From: Gammaproteobacteria bacterium
Lineage (GTDB): Bacteria; Pseudomonadota; Gammaproteobacteria; Burkholderiales; Thiobacillaceae
Direction: 5' to 3'
DNA: 64,000 bases
NCBI GenBank assembly: GCA_018820765.1
Contig: JAHJNN010000018.1
Location: 124,001-188,000, forward strand
This document shows, piece by piece, positions 44,929 through 55,233 of the stretch. Every line of letters begins with the position of its first letter. Positions within the stretch are counted from its first letter, which is position 1. The notes below the pieces were generated by a model. It saw nothing but the letters and a program-made list of their open reading frames with translations, was not told the DNA's origin and ran no database searches. The translations under genes were made by a program, and so were the position numbers.

Positions 44929-47688
44929 TCAGCGGGCAAGGCTGTCAGCTTTGATCTCATGTGGTCCATTGGCGTGAAGTAGCGCGGCGAATTCACGGGC
45001 AGCCACGGGTCGGCTGATCAAGTACCCCTGGATCAGGTCGCAGCCCATGATGGAAAGAAGTGTCCTCTGGCGTTCTTCCTCCACACCTTCCGCTACAACC
45101 TGGAAATCCAATGCGCGGGCCAGGGCGATGATTCTCTCGACAATGGACTGCTGCCGCGGATCGGTGGCCAGGTTGCGGATGAAGGCGCGATCCAGCTTGA
45201 GTACATTGGCCGGCAATTGGGTTAGATAGACCAGCGACGAATAGCCTGTGCCGAAATCGTCCAGAGCAATACTGATGCCCATCGCCCGCAGCCCCAGTAG
45301 GGTGGCGTATATCTCGGGTGACTCATTCGCCGCCGTGGCTTCGAGGATTTCCAGTTCCAGGCGGCGTGGGTCGAGACTGTGCCGGTTCAGGATGTCCTCG
45401 ATCTTGGCGATCAGATTGCCTTCCTGGAAGTTCAGCGGGGAGAGATTCACCGACACCGGGATAGCCGCCAGACCCTGGCGATCCCATTCGACCATCTGGG
45501 CGCAGGCATGCTCCATCACCCACTCGCCAAGCCAGTTCCCCAGTCCGATCTCGTCGAGCAGCGACACGAACTGGCCCGGTGGCACCAGGCCGCGCTTTGG
45601 TGAGTTCCAGCGTACCAGCGCCTCCGCTGCCACGATGCACCCTGTCGTCGTCGATACCTTGGGCTGGTAATGGAGCAATAGTTCGTCTTTGTCGACGCCC
45701 TCGCGAAGGTCCTGGATCAGTTCGAAACGTGCCCGTACTTCGGCATTCAGGTTGCTGGAATAGAAGCAGAAACTGCCGGATTGGTGGCGTTTCGATTTGT
45801 ACATGGCGGCATCAGCCATTTTCAGCAAGTCCTCGAAGCTCGATGCGTTCTCCGGGAAGAGTGCGATGCCGATGCTGGCCAGCAAGGCCACCCTGCGCTC
45901 GGTAATGGCCATCGGCTCGGACAATGCATGATTGAGTTTACGCGCCAGTGCATCCAGGAAGGTCGATTCGTCACCTCGCGGCAAATCAGGCAACACCACG
46001 ACGAATTCATCGCCGCCCAGGCGTGCCGTAGTATCGCTTTGCCGGGTGGCGGCTTGGAGTCGGCGGGCGCATTCCACAAGCAATTTGTCGCCCGCAGAGT
46101 GTCCAAAGCTATCGTTGATCTGCTTGAAGTTATCGAGGTCGACGAGCATCACGGCAACCGAGGTGCGCTCCCGATTGGCACGTATCAAGGCTTGCTCGAC
46201 GCGGTCCCGAAGCAGCACCCGATTGGGCAAATCGGTCAGTGCATCGTAATGGCCCTGATGGTAGAGCTTTTCTTCCCAGGCAAAGTTTGATGCGGCCACG
46301 GCCAAGCGGTCGGTCAGCGTGTGGCATGCCTCGACGATTTCATCAAGGTTGTCGACGGGGCGTTCGTGAGCCAGGATCAGCAGGCTGTCGATGCGTTGGT
46401 TGAGCCTGACCGGAAAGATCAGGGCTTGTTCCAGGCGCCGGTCGGACAGGTGCCGCAGGCATTCCGGGCGGTTATCGCCCCATTTCAGGCTATACCATGA
46501 GTGCTCCCCGCTCACCGGAAGCAAGCGGCTGACATCCTGGCAATTCCATGCTTTTCCGGGCTGCTCCTGCGAGTCGCATGCAGTGAAGAATGTGCCGCCG
46601 CCCTGGTCATCGAGACGCATGATCCCTGCGCAGTCGCAGGGAATGGCCTGGCGGATGCGGCTTAACACCGCCTGAACGACATAGTCCATCTCCGAAGCAT
46701 TGAGGATGGCCCGGTCCAGTTCCGCCAGCAGCTGCAGCATATGGAACTTGCGTTGCAGCGCGTCGGACATGTGGTTGAAGGATTGTGCAAGGCTGCCAAA
46801 TTCGTCGTCGTCGGATATGCTGATCCGCGCCGAGAAATCGCCCGCTGCCAAGGCACGAGTGCCGTCCGCAAGCCGCTCCAGGGGACGCAACTGCCGGCGA
46901 ATCTGGTTCAGGGCCAGCAATAGCGCAAAGCCAAAGGCCAGAACCGCAATGGCGAAAAACGCCAGACGAAACTGCGTCAGGCTGCGCAGGAGGGCTTGCT
47001 TCGGTTCCGCCACCATGACGATCAGGCCGGGATGGGCGTAGGGGGCCTGCAGGCGAGCCCGCCAGAAGCCGCCAAGAAACGCCTCATTGCCGATATGCCA
47101 GGTGAAAGTACCGGTGTTTTGTCGAGTCTGGGTGCTTGGCCACGCCGTCGGCGCCGGCGCTTGCAAGTTCGGTGTGCAGTAAAGCGTCCGGTGATCCGTG
47201 TCCAGAATGCAATAGCGCTCCGGCGCGTGATCGTTACGCCATATGCTCGTCATATCCAGACGCGCAAACAACAAGCGGTCGGACACCTCGGAACGCAGCA
47301 GCATACCCGCGTCATCTCCCAAGGTCAGACGGAGTGCTGTCTTGCCGTGCGCGAGATGGCGCGCCTGGCCGGGGGTGAGGTCGGCGGAGTCGGGCCAGAA
47401 TGTCAGGCTTAGAAAGCCTTCTGGCGGTGTTTGGGACAGGTCCCCGCCATCGGTGATGCGGATCGCCTCGCGTCGCAGGACGTGGGCGCGCCAGTTCAGT
47501 TCCTGGATCACACTCATGCCCAGTGCCTTGCTGTCCTGTTGAAGACGCTGATCGTTGGCCTCCACCAGCATGTCGTTGACACGGAAATAGGCATAGACCG
47601 CAAGCCCTCCCATCGGAAGGAGTGCCGCCAGCAGAAAAAGCAGGAACAGTCGGCGCCCGAACTTGCTTTTCAGGTGCGGGCGCAGCAA
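44929..47688 (-). CDS. Membrane GGDEF-EAL c-di-GMP enzyme with periplasmic sensor, HAMP and GAF
   Basis: A 919-residue protein. TM1 is near residues 14-34 (LFLLFLLAALLPMGGLAVYA), a ~210-residue periplasmic domain follows, TM2 near 245-265 (FFAIAVLAFGFALLLALNQI), HAMP to ~315 (SDDDEFGSLAQSFNHMSDAL), GAF-like ~330-480 (YVVQAVLSRIRQAIPCDCAG), then GGDEF (LVDLDNFKQINDSFGHSAGD, RLGGDEFVVVLPD) and EAL (AAEALVRWNSPKRGL, DDFGTGYSSLVYL, VVAEGVEEE). Both output motifs look intact, so it may make or break c-di-GMP. It lies 3 bp downstream of a pseudopilin gene on the same strand, suggesting a link between pilus-like fibres and c-di-GMP. Confidence 0.93.
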   Translation of the reverse strand: MLRPHLKSKFGRRLFLLFLLAALLPMGGLAVYAYFRVNDMLVEANDQRLQQDSKALGMSVIQELNWRAHVLRREAIRITDGGDLSQTPPEGFLSLTFWPDSADLTPGQARHLAHGKTALRLTLGDDAGMLLRSEVSDRLLFARLDMTSIWRNDHAPERYCILDTDHRTLYCTPNLQAPAPTAWPSTQTRQNTGTFTWHIGNEAFLGGFWRARLQAPYAHPGLIVMVAEPKQALLRSLTQFRLAFFAIAVLAFGFALLLALNQIRRQLRPLERLADGTRALAAGDFSARISISDDDEFGSLAQSFNHMSDALQRKFHMLQLLAELDRAILNASEMDYVVQAVLSRIRQAIPCDCAGIMRLDDQGGGTFFTACDSQEQPGKAWNCQDVSRLLPVSGEHSWYSLKWGDNRPECLRHLSDRRLEQALIFPVRLNQRIDSLLILAHERPVDNLDEIVEACHTLTDRLAVAASNFAWEEKLYHQGHYDALTDLPNRVLLRDRVEQALIRANRERTSVAVMLVDLDNFKQINDSFGHSAGDKLLVECARRLQAATRQSDTTARLGGDEFVVVLPDLPRGDESTFLDALARKLNHALSEPMAITERRVALLASIGIALFPENASSFEDLLKMADAAMYKSKRHQSGSFCFYSSNLNAEVRARFELIQDLREGVDKDELLLHYQPKVSTTTGCIVAAEALVRWNSPKRGLVPPGQFVSLLDEIGLGNWLGEWVMEHACAQMVEWDRQGLAAIPVSVNLSPLNFQEGNLIAKIEDILNRHSLDPRRLELEILEATAANESPEIYATLLGLRAMGISIALDDFGTGYSSLVYLTQLPANVLKLDRAFIRNLATDPRQQSIVERIIALARALDFQVVAEGVEEERQRTLLSIMGCDLIQGYLISRPVAAREFAALLHANGPHEIKADSLAR

Positions 47689-47691
47689 GTT

Positions 47692-48165
47692 TCAGTGCTC
47701 CGATGCCACGCCAATGTAACCGCCGTTTCCGGCACGGACAATATCATCCCGTGCCTTTGTGGCGGTGAGTTGCTTCTGGGTTTGCCCGTCCGGCCCCATG
47801 CTGTACAGGTCATAGTCACTGTTCAGGGGATTCAAGTTCTTGTCACGCCGAACGGCGCCGGTATTGGGGGGAGGCACAACCTCGATTCCCAGATACTGAT
47901 AGGGGTTTCCCCACGGATCGTTGACCGGCAGGTTCCCGCCCAGTGCGGCCAGATTGGCTGGATAGGTAAACTTGATGGTGTAAAAACGCTCGATAGCCAT
48001 GCCCAGTTCGCCGATATCCGCCATCGCCTGGCTTCGCTTGGCGCGCTCGATGTAACTCTGATAATTGGGAATGGCGATCGCTGCCAAGGCCCCAGCGACA
48101 ACGAGCGCGATCAGCAGCTCAAGCAAAGTGAATGCTGCCTGATGGAAGCGCATCCGGCGCATCAT
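47692..48165 (-). CDS. GspG/PilA-like prepilin (pseudopilin)
   Basis: A 157-residue prepilin. A short basic leader (MMRRMRFHQA) is followed by AFTLLELLIALVVAGALAAI, the type IV pilin N-terminal helix with Glu5 after the cleavage site. The residue before the cleavage site is Ala rather than the usual Gly. The C-terminal part (DPWGNPYQYLGIEV, SDYDLYSMGPDGQ) resembles the calcium-binding end of GspG. No secretion or pilus assembly genes are in the window, so it uses machinery elsewhere. It pairs with the GGDEF-EAL gene. Confidence 0.85.
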   Translation of the reverse strand: MMRRMRFHQAAFTLLELLIALVVAGALAAIAIPNYQSYIERAKRSQAMADIGELGMAIERFYTIKFTYPANLAALGGNLPVNDPWGNPYQYLGIEVVPPPNTGAVRRDKNLNPLNSDYDLYSMGPDGQTQKQLTATKARDDIVRAGNGGYIGVASEH

Positions 48166-48306
48166 TACCCCATGTTGTCGTTGTGAATCAGCCAAGCATG
48201 CTGGTCAATCGATATCCCCATCAATGGATATTCGGTATGAATCCGAAAAACATGAGGCCATGAGCAAAATAAGCCTATGACGGCTGGTGATGGAATCGAC
48301 GCCGAG

Positions 48307-49404
48307 TCAGGATTGCGGCGTGATTTCGCGGGACGTGATGCGGTAGCTGAAAGTGGCCGGATCGAGGCTGTCCAGTAGGCCGGCTGCGGTTTCCCCCTGA
48401 GGGTACATGAGGAAAGGCACGGTGACGTTGCGCGAGCCCGGCAGCGGCAGGTCGTGCGCGGTGTTGTAGGCCAGCCAGTTCATCTCCCACGAACCGAACA
48501 GGCGCTTGCGCACCGCGACCACTTTTTCGTCCGTGAGGGCAAGTCCGCCGGGGGGTTCCTCCAGCACCACCTTGCGCACGTCAGCAGGGTCCACCGGCAC
48601 CCAGCCGTGCCCCGCCAGCCACACCTCGGCGCGACAGTGCTGCGCGCGGCTGATGTCGCCGCTCTTGCCCAGGCTCTTGTAGCCGAAGCGCGAATCCGCA
48701 ATGCGGATGCCGTAGACGTCCCGCGCCGGCAGGCCGGCCGCGCGCGCCAGGCCCACATACAACGCATTGAGGTCGGCGCACTTGCCCGACAGGTCGCCGG
48801 ACTCCAGCATGTAGCGGATGTCGCCCAGGCCGCAGCCGCGGGTTTTCGGATTGCGGAAGGTGTTGTCCACGATCCACCCGTAGATGGCGCGTGCCTTGTC
48901 CTGGTCGGTCTTGGCGCCGCGGGTGATTTCAAGCGCGCTCTTTTTGACGAGGCCGTCGGTGGGCAGCAGTTTCGTGGCCCGGGTATAGAGCCGGTGCGAC
49001 GCACGCGACAACGGGGCCGCCCGGCCGGCCTGGCTGAGGTCGACCGCGCGGTCGCGCGCGGCGATGCGGCTGGTGACCTCGATGACAGCTTGCTCGCCGG
49101 CTTCCCATTCCGCGTAGAGCATCTCGGCGCCGTAGTCCGGGTTGCGCACCAGGCGGGCATTTGCGGCAGTGCCCTGCCACAGGTTGCCCATCGGCCGGAT
49201 CCAGTCCTGCTCCTGCACCGAGGGCAACGGCAGCCAGACTCGGGTGGCACCTTCCGGCTTGACCACCTCCACCCGCAAGGTGACCTCGAAGCTTCGCCAG
49301 CCGTTGTCCGGCGACGGGTTGAATGCCGCCATGCCGTGGCGGGCGGGCCAGACCGCACCGACGGCCAGGGCAGCGGAAGTCAGCAGAAATTCGCGTCGTT
49401 GCAT
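48307..49404 (-). CDS. Tat-exported transglutaminase-like protein
   Basis: A 365-residue protein with a twin-arginine signal peptide (MQRREFLLTSAALAVGAVWP). The mature part contains a transglutaminase-like core: SGKCADLNALYVGLARAAGL with the Cys, AQHCRAEVWLAGHGWVPVDP with the His, and the following Asp. Family members act as cysteine proteases or amidases on the cell envelope. AAGGA precedes the ATG at 49404; the upstream frame belongs to fdhE antisense and is not used. It follows the formate dehydrogenase genes on the same strand, 105 bp from fdhE, so a link to their export is only suggested. Confidence 0.88.
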   Translation of the reverse strand: MQRREFLLTSAALAVGAVWPARHGMAAFNPSPDNGWRSFEVTLRVEVVKPEGATRVWLPLPSVQEQDWIRPMGNLWQGTAANARLVRNPDYGAEMLYAEWEAGEQAVIEVTSRIAARDRAVDLSQAGRAAPLSRASHRLYTRATKLLPTDGLVKKSALEITRGAKTDQDKARAIYGWIVDNTFRNPKTRGCGLGDIRYMLESGDLSGKCADLNALYVGLARAAGLPARDVYGIRIADSRFGYKSLGKSGDISRAQHCRAEVWLAGHGWVPVDPADVRKVVLEEPPGGLALTDEKVVAVRKRLFGSWEMNWLAYNTAHDLPLPGSRNVTVPFLMYPQGETAAGLLDSLDPATFSYRITSREITPQS

Positions 49405-49508
49405 GGAAAGTTCCTTCTTTCGGGTGTTCATCCGGCGATCGATCGAGGCGGACGAACCTGGACGCTGCGCACGACAGACAATCGCTTTGCTTGGCGAATC
49501 GGCAGGTC

Positions 49509-50426
49509 CTACGCCGGATGGCCCTGAATCAGATACCAGTTGATTCCGCTGCGGGCATACCCCGCCTCGTCCATCAGCAGATCGAGCGTCAGGCTGGCGA
49601 GCTCGTCGGCCCCCGGATCGGCAAGCGGGTCTGTGTCCTGGTGCACGACTTTCAGGTAGCTCTGGCACTCCGGGCAGCTCTCCGCCCGCACCACCTTGTC
49701 GCCACCCTCCAGGTGATAGTAGGCAATGCCGCGGGTGTTGTCGCAGTTGCTGCACTTGGCCCGCACCACGTGCCATTCCGAACTGCACAATGCGCAGCGC
49801 AGATAGCGCAGGCCGTTTTCGGCCCCGCCGATGCGCACCACCGAACTGACCGGATGCGAGCCGCATACCGGGCACAGGTTGGGCAGCTCGGGCCGCGCCA
49901 CCTGGGCGGGATCGAGCTGACGGGCGAGATGCGTCCAGTGCACCTGCAGCGCGGCGCCGATCACCGGTGCCACGGCGGCGTTCAGGTATTTCGTGGCGCC
50001 GTCGAGCAGCAGCTCGGCTTGTTCGTCGAGCCAGGCGTCCTGCCTTTCCAGCAGCGGCTGCAGCGCGGCCTGTCCGGCTGCGGGCAGGCTCGGCTGAACC
50101 GCGCGCGCCAGATGCCGGGCGGTGTCGCGCCAGCCGGACGGCCGGGGCAGACCGGCTGGCGCCAGCGGCGGCATGGCGTGCTCGCGGCATTGCGCCAGCC
50201 GTTCGGGCGCAGGCAGTCCTGTCGCGGGCGCGTCGTCCAGCTGCGCCTGCTGCGCCCGCGCAAGGCGGGCGGCAAAGCGCAGGTAGTCTCCCATGGCGTG
50301 GCGTTCGGCCAACTGCTCCAGCCTACGGGCACAGGTGAGGAAGATGTCGGCGGGCGGCAACCGCAGTTCGGGAATGCTGCCGGCCGCCGCTTCGATCTGG
50401 CCGGGTTGCAGGAGGGGCGTCGTCAT
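49509..50426 (-). CDS. fdhE: Formate dehydrogenase accessory protein FdhE
   Basis: A 305-residue FdhE. The rubredoxin-like metal centres are visible: LCPVCGSHPVSSVV, LRCALCSSEWHVV, KCSNCDNTRGIAYY and SCPECQSYLKVV, eight Cys in four CxxC pairs. FdhE binds iron and helps mature the Tat-exported catalytic subunit of formate dehydrogenase, acting in the cytoplasm. It lies 25 bp after fdnI on the same strand. Length matches E. coli FdhE (309). Confidence 0.94.
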   Translation of the reverse strand: MTTPLLQPGQIEAAAGSIPELRLPPADIFLTCARRLEQLAERHAMGDYLRFAARLARAQQAQLDDAPATGLPAPERLAQCREHAMPPLAPAGLPRPSGWRDTARHLARAVQPSLPAAGQAALQPLLERQDAWLDEQAELLLDGATKYLNAAVAPVIGAALQVHWTHLARQLDPAQVARPELPNLCPVCGSHPVSSVVRIGGAENGLRYLRCALCSSEWHVVRAKCSNCDNTRGIAYYHLEGGDKVVRAESCPECQSYLKVVHQDTDPLADPGADELASLTLDLLMDEAGYARSGINWYLIQGHPA

Positions 50427-50451
50427 GGCTTTCCTTTCCAGGGCGAGGGGA

Positions 50452-51069
50452 TTACTTGCCGGTCATCTCGCGGTACCAGGCACGGTGATGGTATTTGGCC
50501 CAGGCCTCGGACACCGTGCCCCGCGTCATGGCCTGGATCGTTCCCTTGACCCAGATGGCGGCATAGACGTGCACGACGATGCCGAGAATGACGACCCAGG
50601 CGGCCAGCGCGTGCACGACAACAGCCAGGCGCATGAGCCAGATGGGGAAATACGGCGCGAACCACGGCTGCCAGATGACGATGCCGGAAACCAGCAGCAC
50701 GGGAATGCTGATCACCATGACCCAGAACAGGTATTTCTGCCCGGCGTTGTACTTGCCGGGTTCGGGCAGGCCCTCGTCGCGGTTGCGCAACACATCCCCG
50801 ATACGCTTCATCCACTGACGGTCGGCGGGGACGATGCGGTTGAACCGCCAGAACCGCGAGGCCATGGCGATGAAAAACAGGAACATCACCGCGCCGATGA
50901 AGGGATGCAGGATGCGTGCCCAGGTGCCGCCGCCGAGCAAATGCGAGAAAAAGAAAAAGGCCGGGTGGAACAGCGCCAGCCCCGAGAGCGCGGCGAGGAC
51001 GAAGGCAATGGCCACCACCCAGTGATTGGTGCGTTCGCCGGCGGTGTAGCGTTGTATCAGCTTGCTCAT
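50452..51069 (-). CDS. fdnI: Formate dehydrogenase cytochrome b556 subunit
   Basis: A 205-residue four-helix membrane protein of the FdnI/FdoI type. Helices are near 18-36 ([20 protein letters not shown]), 52-72, 112-130 ([19 protein letters not shown]) and 145-170. NHW and the later LRNRDE and HVYAAIW supply the haem b ligands. It passes electrons from the iron-sulfur subunit to quinone. It starts as ATGA overlap with fdnH. Confidence 0.92.
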   Translation of the reverse strand: MSKLIQRYTAGERTNHWVVAIAFVLAALSGLALFHPAFFFFSHLLGGGTWARILHPFIGAVMFLFFIAMASRFWRFNRIVPADRQWMKRIGDVLRNRDEGLPEPGKYNAGQKYLFWVMVISIPVLLVSGIVIWQPWFAPYFPIWLMRLAVVVHALAAWVVILGIVVHVYAAIWVKGTIQAMTRGTVSEAWAKYHHRAWYREMTGK

Positions 51070-51938
51070 GATCGATTCTCCTCTTCCTCCTCTATTTCCT
51101 TGGGACCGGCGGTGACGAAATGGAAGAAGCCGGCAAACACGGCCAGGCCGATGCCAAGACTCATCAAGGGCTTGGCGATGCCCTTCCACACGCTGACCAG
51201 CGGGCTGATGCCCGGGTCCTTCGGCAGGCCTGCATACAGCTCGGGCTGGTCGCCGTGCTGCAGCACGTACATCACATGGGTGCCGCCGACGCCCGGCGGG
51301 TCATACAGCGCCGCATTGCTGAACCCCCGCTCCTTGAGGTCGGCGATGCGCCCCTCGGCGTGCAGGATCATGTCCTCCTTGGAACCGAAGACCAGCGCAC
51401 CGGTGGGACAGGTCTTGATGCAGGCGGGCTCCAGCCCGACTGCCACACGGTCGGAACAGAGCGTGCACTTGTAGGCCTTGCTGTCCTTCTTCGAGAAGCG
51501 CGGAATATTGAAAGGACAGCCGGTGAGGCAGTAGCCGCAGCCGATGCAGTTCTCCTCGTGAAAATCCACGATGCCGTTCGAATACTGCACGATCGCCCCC
51601 GGCGCCGGGCAGGCCTTGAGGCAGCCCGGGTCGGCACAATGCATGCAGCCGTCCTTGCGGATCAGCCATTCCAGCCGCCCCGGCTGCACCTCCACTTCGG
51701 AGAAGCGCATCAGCGTCCAGGACTGGTCGGACAGGTCGCGCGGGTTGTCATAGATACCCGTGGTAGTGCCGATTTCGTCGCGCAGGTCGTTCCATTCCAT
51801 GCATGCCACCTGGCAAGCCTTGCAGCCGATGCATTTGGAGATGTCGATGAGCTTGGCCACCTTCGTGGTTTGCCGAGCGGTGGGTACGGGCGTGGTGGTG
51901 GCGGAACGCGCCGTGATGTCGAGAGATTGCAGTGCCAT
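51066..51938 (-). CDS. fdnH: Formate dehydrogenase iron-sulfur subunit
   Basis: A 290-residue FdnH/FdoH. Four [4Fe-4S] centres are marked by [41 protein letters not shown] and CTLCSDR...[10 protein letters not shown]. The C-terminus has one transmembrane helix ([20 protein letters not shown]) anchoring it. It carries electrons from the molybdenum/selenium subunit to the cytochrome b subunit on the periplasmic side. It lies 9 bp after fdnG. Confidence 0.94.
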   Translation of the reverse strand: MALQSLDITARSATTTPVPTARQTTKVAKLIDISKCIGCKACQVACMEWNDLRDEIGTTTGIYDNPRDLSDQSWTLMRFSEVEVQPGRLEWLIRKDGCMHCADPGCLKACPAPGAIVQYSNGIVDFHEENCIGCGYCLTGCPFNIPRFSKKDSKAYKCTLCSDRVAVGLEPACIKTCPTGALVFGSKEDMILHAEGRIADLKERGFSNAALYDPPGVGGTHVMYVLQHGDQPELYAGLPKDPGISPLVSVWKGIAKPLMSLGIGLAVFAGFFHFVTAGPKEIEEEEENRS

Positions 51939-51947
51939 GGCCGTCTC

Positions 51948-54900
51948 CTAGACTTTCTCGACGTCAACCAGGAACGCCTTGAACTCCGGCGTCTGGGTGT
52001 TGGCGTCGCCCACGAATGGGGTCAGGGTATTGGTGAGATAGCCGTTCTTGGCGATGCCCATGAAGCCCCAGTGAATCGGCACGCCTACGGTATGCACCTT
52101 CTTGCCCGCCACATCCAGGGTGCGGATGCGCTTGGTGACCACCGCGACAGCGACGATGAAGCCGCGATTGGATTTCACCCGCACATGGTCGCCTGCCTTG
52201 ATGCCTTTTTCCCTGGCTAGTTCCTCGCCGATTTCCACGAACTGTTCGGGCTGGGTGATGGCATCCAGGCGGACGTGCTTGGTCCAGAAGTGGAAGTGCT
52301 CGGTGAGCCGGTAGGTGGTGCACACGTAAGGGAACTTGTCCGGCTTGCCGAAGGTGGCCCAATCGTCCTTGAACACCCGCGCGGCCGGGTTGGCCCGCGC
52401 CTTGTCGTTCTTGGGATGCAAGGGGTTGGCGGCGAGGGGCGACTCCATCGGCTCGTAGTGTTCGGGGAAAGGCCCTTCCGCCATTTTGTCGAGGGCGAAG
52501 AAACGCGCCACACCTTCCGGATTCATGATGAAGGGGCTCATGCCGTCTTCCGGAGCAGAGTCCGGTTTGAAGTCCGGAATGTCGGCGCCGCCCCATTTGC
52601 CGGTGGCGGCGTCCCAGGCAATCACCTTGCGCGTTGGATCGTAAGGCTTGCCGCTCGGATCGCAGGAAGCGCGGTTGTAGAGAATGCGCCGGTTGGCCGG
52701 CCACGAAAACGCCCAGTTCAAGGTCTGGCCGATGCCGAACGGATCGCTGTTGTCGCGTCGCGCCATCAGGTTGCCCTTCTCCGACCAGGCACCGGAGAAA
52801 ATCCAGCAGCCGCAGGACGTCGAACCGTCGTCGCGCAATTCGGCGAAGCCGTTCAACTGTTCGCCGGCCTTCACCAGCACCTTGGTCGCATCCTTCGGAT
52901 CGGTCACGTCCTTCAGCGCCTTGCCGGAATATTCCTTTGCCAGTTCTTCCGGCGACGGCGAAGCCGGCTGGCGATGCTTCCAGGTCAGGTTGAGGATGGG
53001 ATCGGGAAAGGCTCCGCCATCCTTCCTGTACATCTCCCTGATCCTGAGGAAGATGCCGGCCATGATGTCCTGGTCGTTTTTGGCATCGCCCGGCGGGTCG
53101 GCGGCCTTCCAGTGCCATTGCAGCCAGCGGCCCGAGTTCACCAGCGATCCATCTTCTTCCGCAAAGCAGGTGGAAGGCAGGCGGAACACCTCGGTCTGGA
53201 TTTTGGCCGGGTCCACGTCGTTGTATTCGCCGTGGTTCTGCCAGAACTCCGAGGTCTCGGTGGCCAGCGGGTCGATGATCACCATGTACTTGAGCTTGGC
53301 CAGGCTGTTCGACACCTTGATCTTGCACGGCGCCGAGCCCAGCGGGTTGAAGCCCTGGCAGATATAGCCGTTGACCTTGCCCTGGTGCATGTTCTCGAAC
53401 ACCTGCAGGAGGTCGTAGCCCTTGTCGAGCTTGGGCAACCAGTCGTAGGCCCAGTTGTTCTCCGCAGTGGCGGCATCGCCATACCAGGCCTTCATGGTGC
53501 TGACGAAGAACTTGCCGTAGTTCTGCCAGTAGGAGAGTTGCCCGGGGCGCAGCGGTTTGAAGGCGCGCTTGTCGATGTAGGTCTGGTAGTCCTGCTCCCC
53601 ATCGCCCGGCAGGGTCATGTAGCCCGGAAGCAGATTGGACAGCAGCCCCAGATCGGTCAGCCCCTGGATGTTGGAGTGCCCCCTGAGCGCGTTCATGCCG
53701 CCGCCCGCCACGCCGATGTTTCCCAGGAGCATCTGCACCATGGCGGCCGTGCGGATCATCTGCGAGCCTTGGGTGTGCTGGGTCCAGCCCAGGGCGTACA
53801 TGACGGTCATGGCCTTGTCGGGCGCCGAGGTCTCCGCGATCATGCCGCAGATTTTCAGGAAGTCGTCCCTGGGCGTGCCGCAGATGGAGGACACCATGTC
53901 GGGCGTGTAGCGCGAATAGTGCGCCTTCATCATCTGGTATACGCAGCGCGGGTTCTGCAGGGTCGGATCGGTGACCACAAAACCGTCGCTGCCGATCTGG
54001 TAGCCCCAGGTGGATTTGTCATAGCTGCGCTTTTCCGGGTTGTAGCCGGTGTAGATGCCATCCTCGAAGCCGAACTCATCCTTCACCAGGAAGCTGAAGT
54101 CTGTGTAGCTGTTCACGTACTCATGGTGAATCCGGTCGTGGCTAAGCAGATAGTTGATCACCCCGCCGAGAAAGGCGATGTCGGTGCCGGCGCGGATGGG
54201 GGCGTAGAAGTCCGATACCGCGGCCGAGCGGGTGAAGCGCGGATCGACCACGATCAGCTTCGCCTTGCGGTGGGCCTTCGCTTCGGTCACCCACTTGAAG
54301 CCGCAGGGGTGGGCCTCGGCGGCATTGCCGCCCATGATCAGGACCAGGTCGGTATTCTTGATATCGACCCAGTGATTGGTCATCGCACCGCGGCCAAACG
54401 TCGGGGCAAGACTTGCCACCGTCGGGCCGTGTCAGACACGCGCCTGATTATCGAATGCGAGCATCCCCAGGCTACGCGCGATCTTCTGCGTCAGGTAACC
54501 GGTTTCGTTGCTGGAGGCCGAGGCGGCGAGCATGCCGGTGGAAACCCAGCGGTTCACCGTTTCGCCCTTTTCGTTCGTGGCGATGAAGTTCTTGTCGCGG
54601 TCGTCCTTCATCAGCCTGGCAATCCGGCTGAACGCGTCATCCCAGCTGATGGGTTTCCACTCCTTGCTGCCGGGGGCACGGTATTCGGGCCGCCTGAGCC
54701 GGTTCGGGCTGTGCACGAAGTCCAGCAGGGCCGCCCCTTTTGGACACAGGGTGCCGCGGTTGATCGGATGGTCCGGATCGCCCTCGATGTGGATGATTTC
54801 CTTGTGCGCATTCTTGGCACCATCGCCCAAGCTGTAGATGAGCAGACCGCAGCTCACCGAGCAGTAGGGACAGGTACTGCGGGTTTCGGACGCGCGGGCC

Positions 54901-55019
54901 AGTTTGAAGGTCCGCACTTCCGCCAGCGCTTCCCCGGGTGCGAAACCCAGAGCCGCCAGGCTGGAACTGCCGACTCCCGCCGCGCATATTCTGAAAAACT
55001 GTCTTCGGGTCACTTGCAT
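51948..55019 (-). CDS. fdnG: Formate dehydrogenase catalytic subunit, selenocysteine-containing
   Basis: A 1,023-residue molybdopterin oxidoreductase of the nitrate-inducible FDH-N type. A Tat signal starts it (MQVTRRQFFRICAAGVGSSS), followed by the [4Fe-4S] site (STCPYCSVSCGLLIYSLGDG). At codon 196 an in-frame TGA (54434-54432) sits between DNQARV and HGPTVASL, which is the selenocysteine of FdnG (E. coli Sec196). An ORF finder splits the gene here, so the two parts must be joined. The ATG at 55019 has GGAGG 7 bases upstream. It oxidises formate in the periplasm and feeds quinone. Selenocysteine machinery (selA, selB, selC) must exist elsewhere. Confidence 0.95.
54395..54434 (-). promoter_or_regulatory. 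Selenocysteine UGA and SECIS-like hairpin of fdnG
   Basis: The UGA is at 54434-54432. Read on the minus strand, GGCAAGUCUUGCC follows 15 bases further (54417-54405), a hairpin GGCA-AGUCU-UGCC at the position and with the apical GU typical of bacterial SECIS elements that recruit SelB. The flanking codons CAC GGC CCG match fdnG of E. coli as I recall. Confidence 0.75.
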
Positions 55020-55233
55020 GTCGCGCCTCCAGTTTTCATGGGTCAACCATAAAAAAACTATAGGCACAAAAATCCGTCCGTGCCCAAACCTTTTCTTTTT
55101 TGAGTATCGGCGCGTATTCACGCTCAGAGCGCCCGACGGGACGAAGGGCCCGCCCCGGGCCGCTGATGGGTGATAACGCGCGGGTCGCGGCGAGGGTACC
55201 AGCCTTACCGGCAGGTTTCTGGGGCAGGCAAGA

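Noticed and set aside
49405-50190. Long N-terminal extension of the transglutaminase-like gene
   Set aside because: Overlaps fdhE out of frame; the Tat signal at 49404 with an AAGGA site marks the true start.
51948-54434. Two separate genes or a frameshift in the formate dehydrogenase alpha subunit
   Set aside because: The break is exactly the Sec codon of FdnG with a SECIS-like hairpin, so it is one selenoprotein gene.
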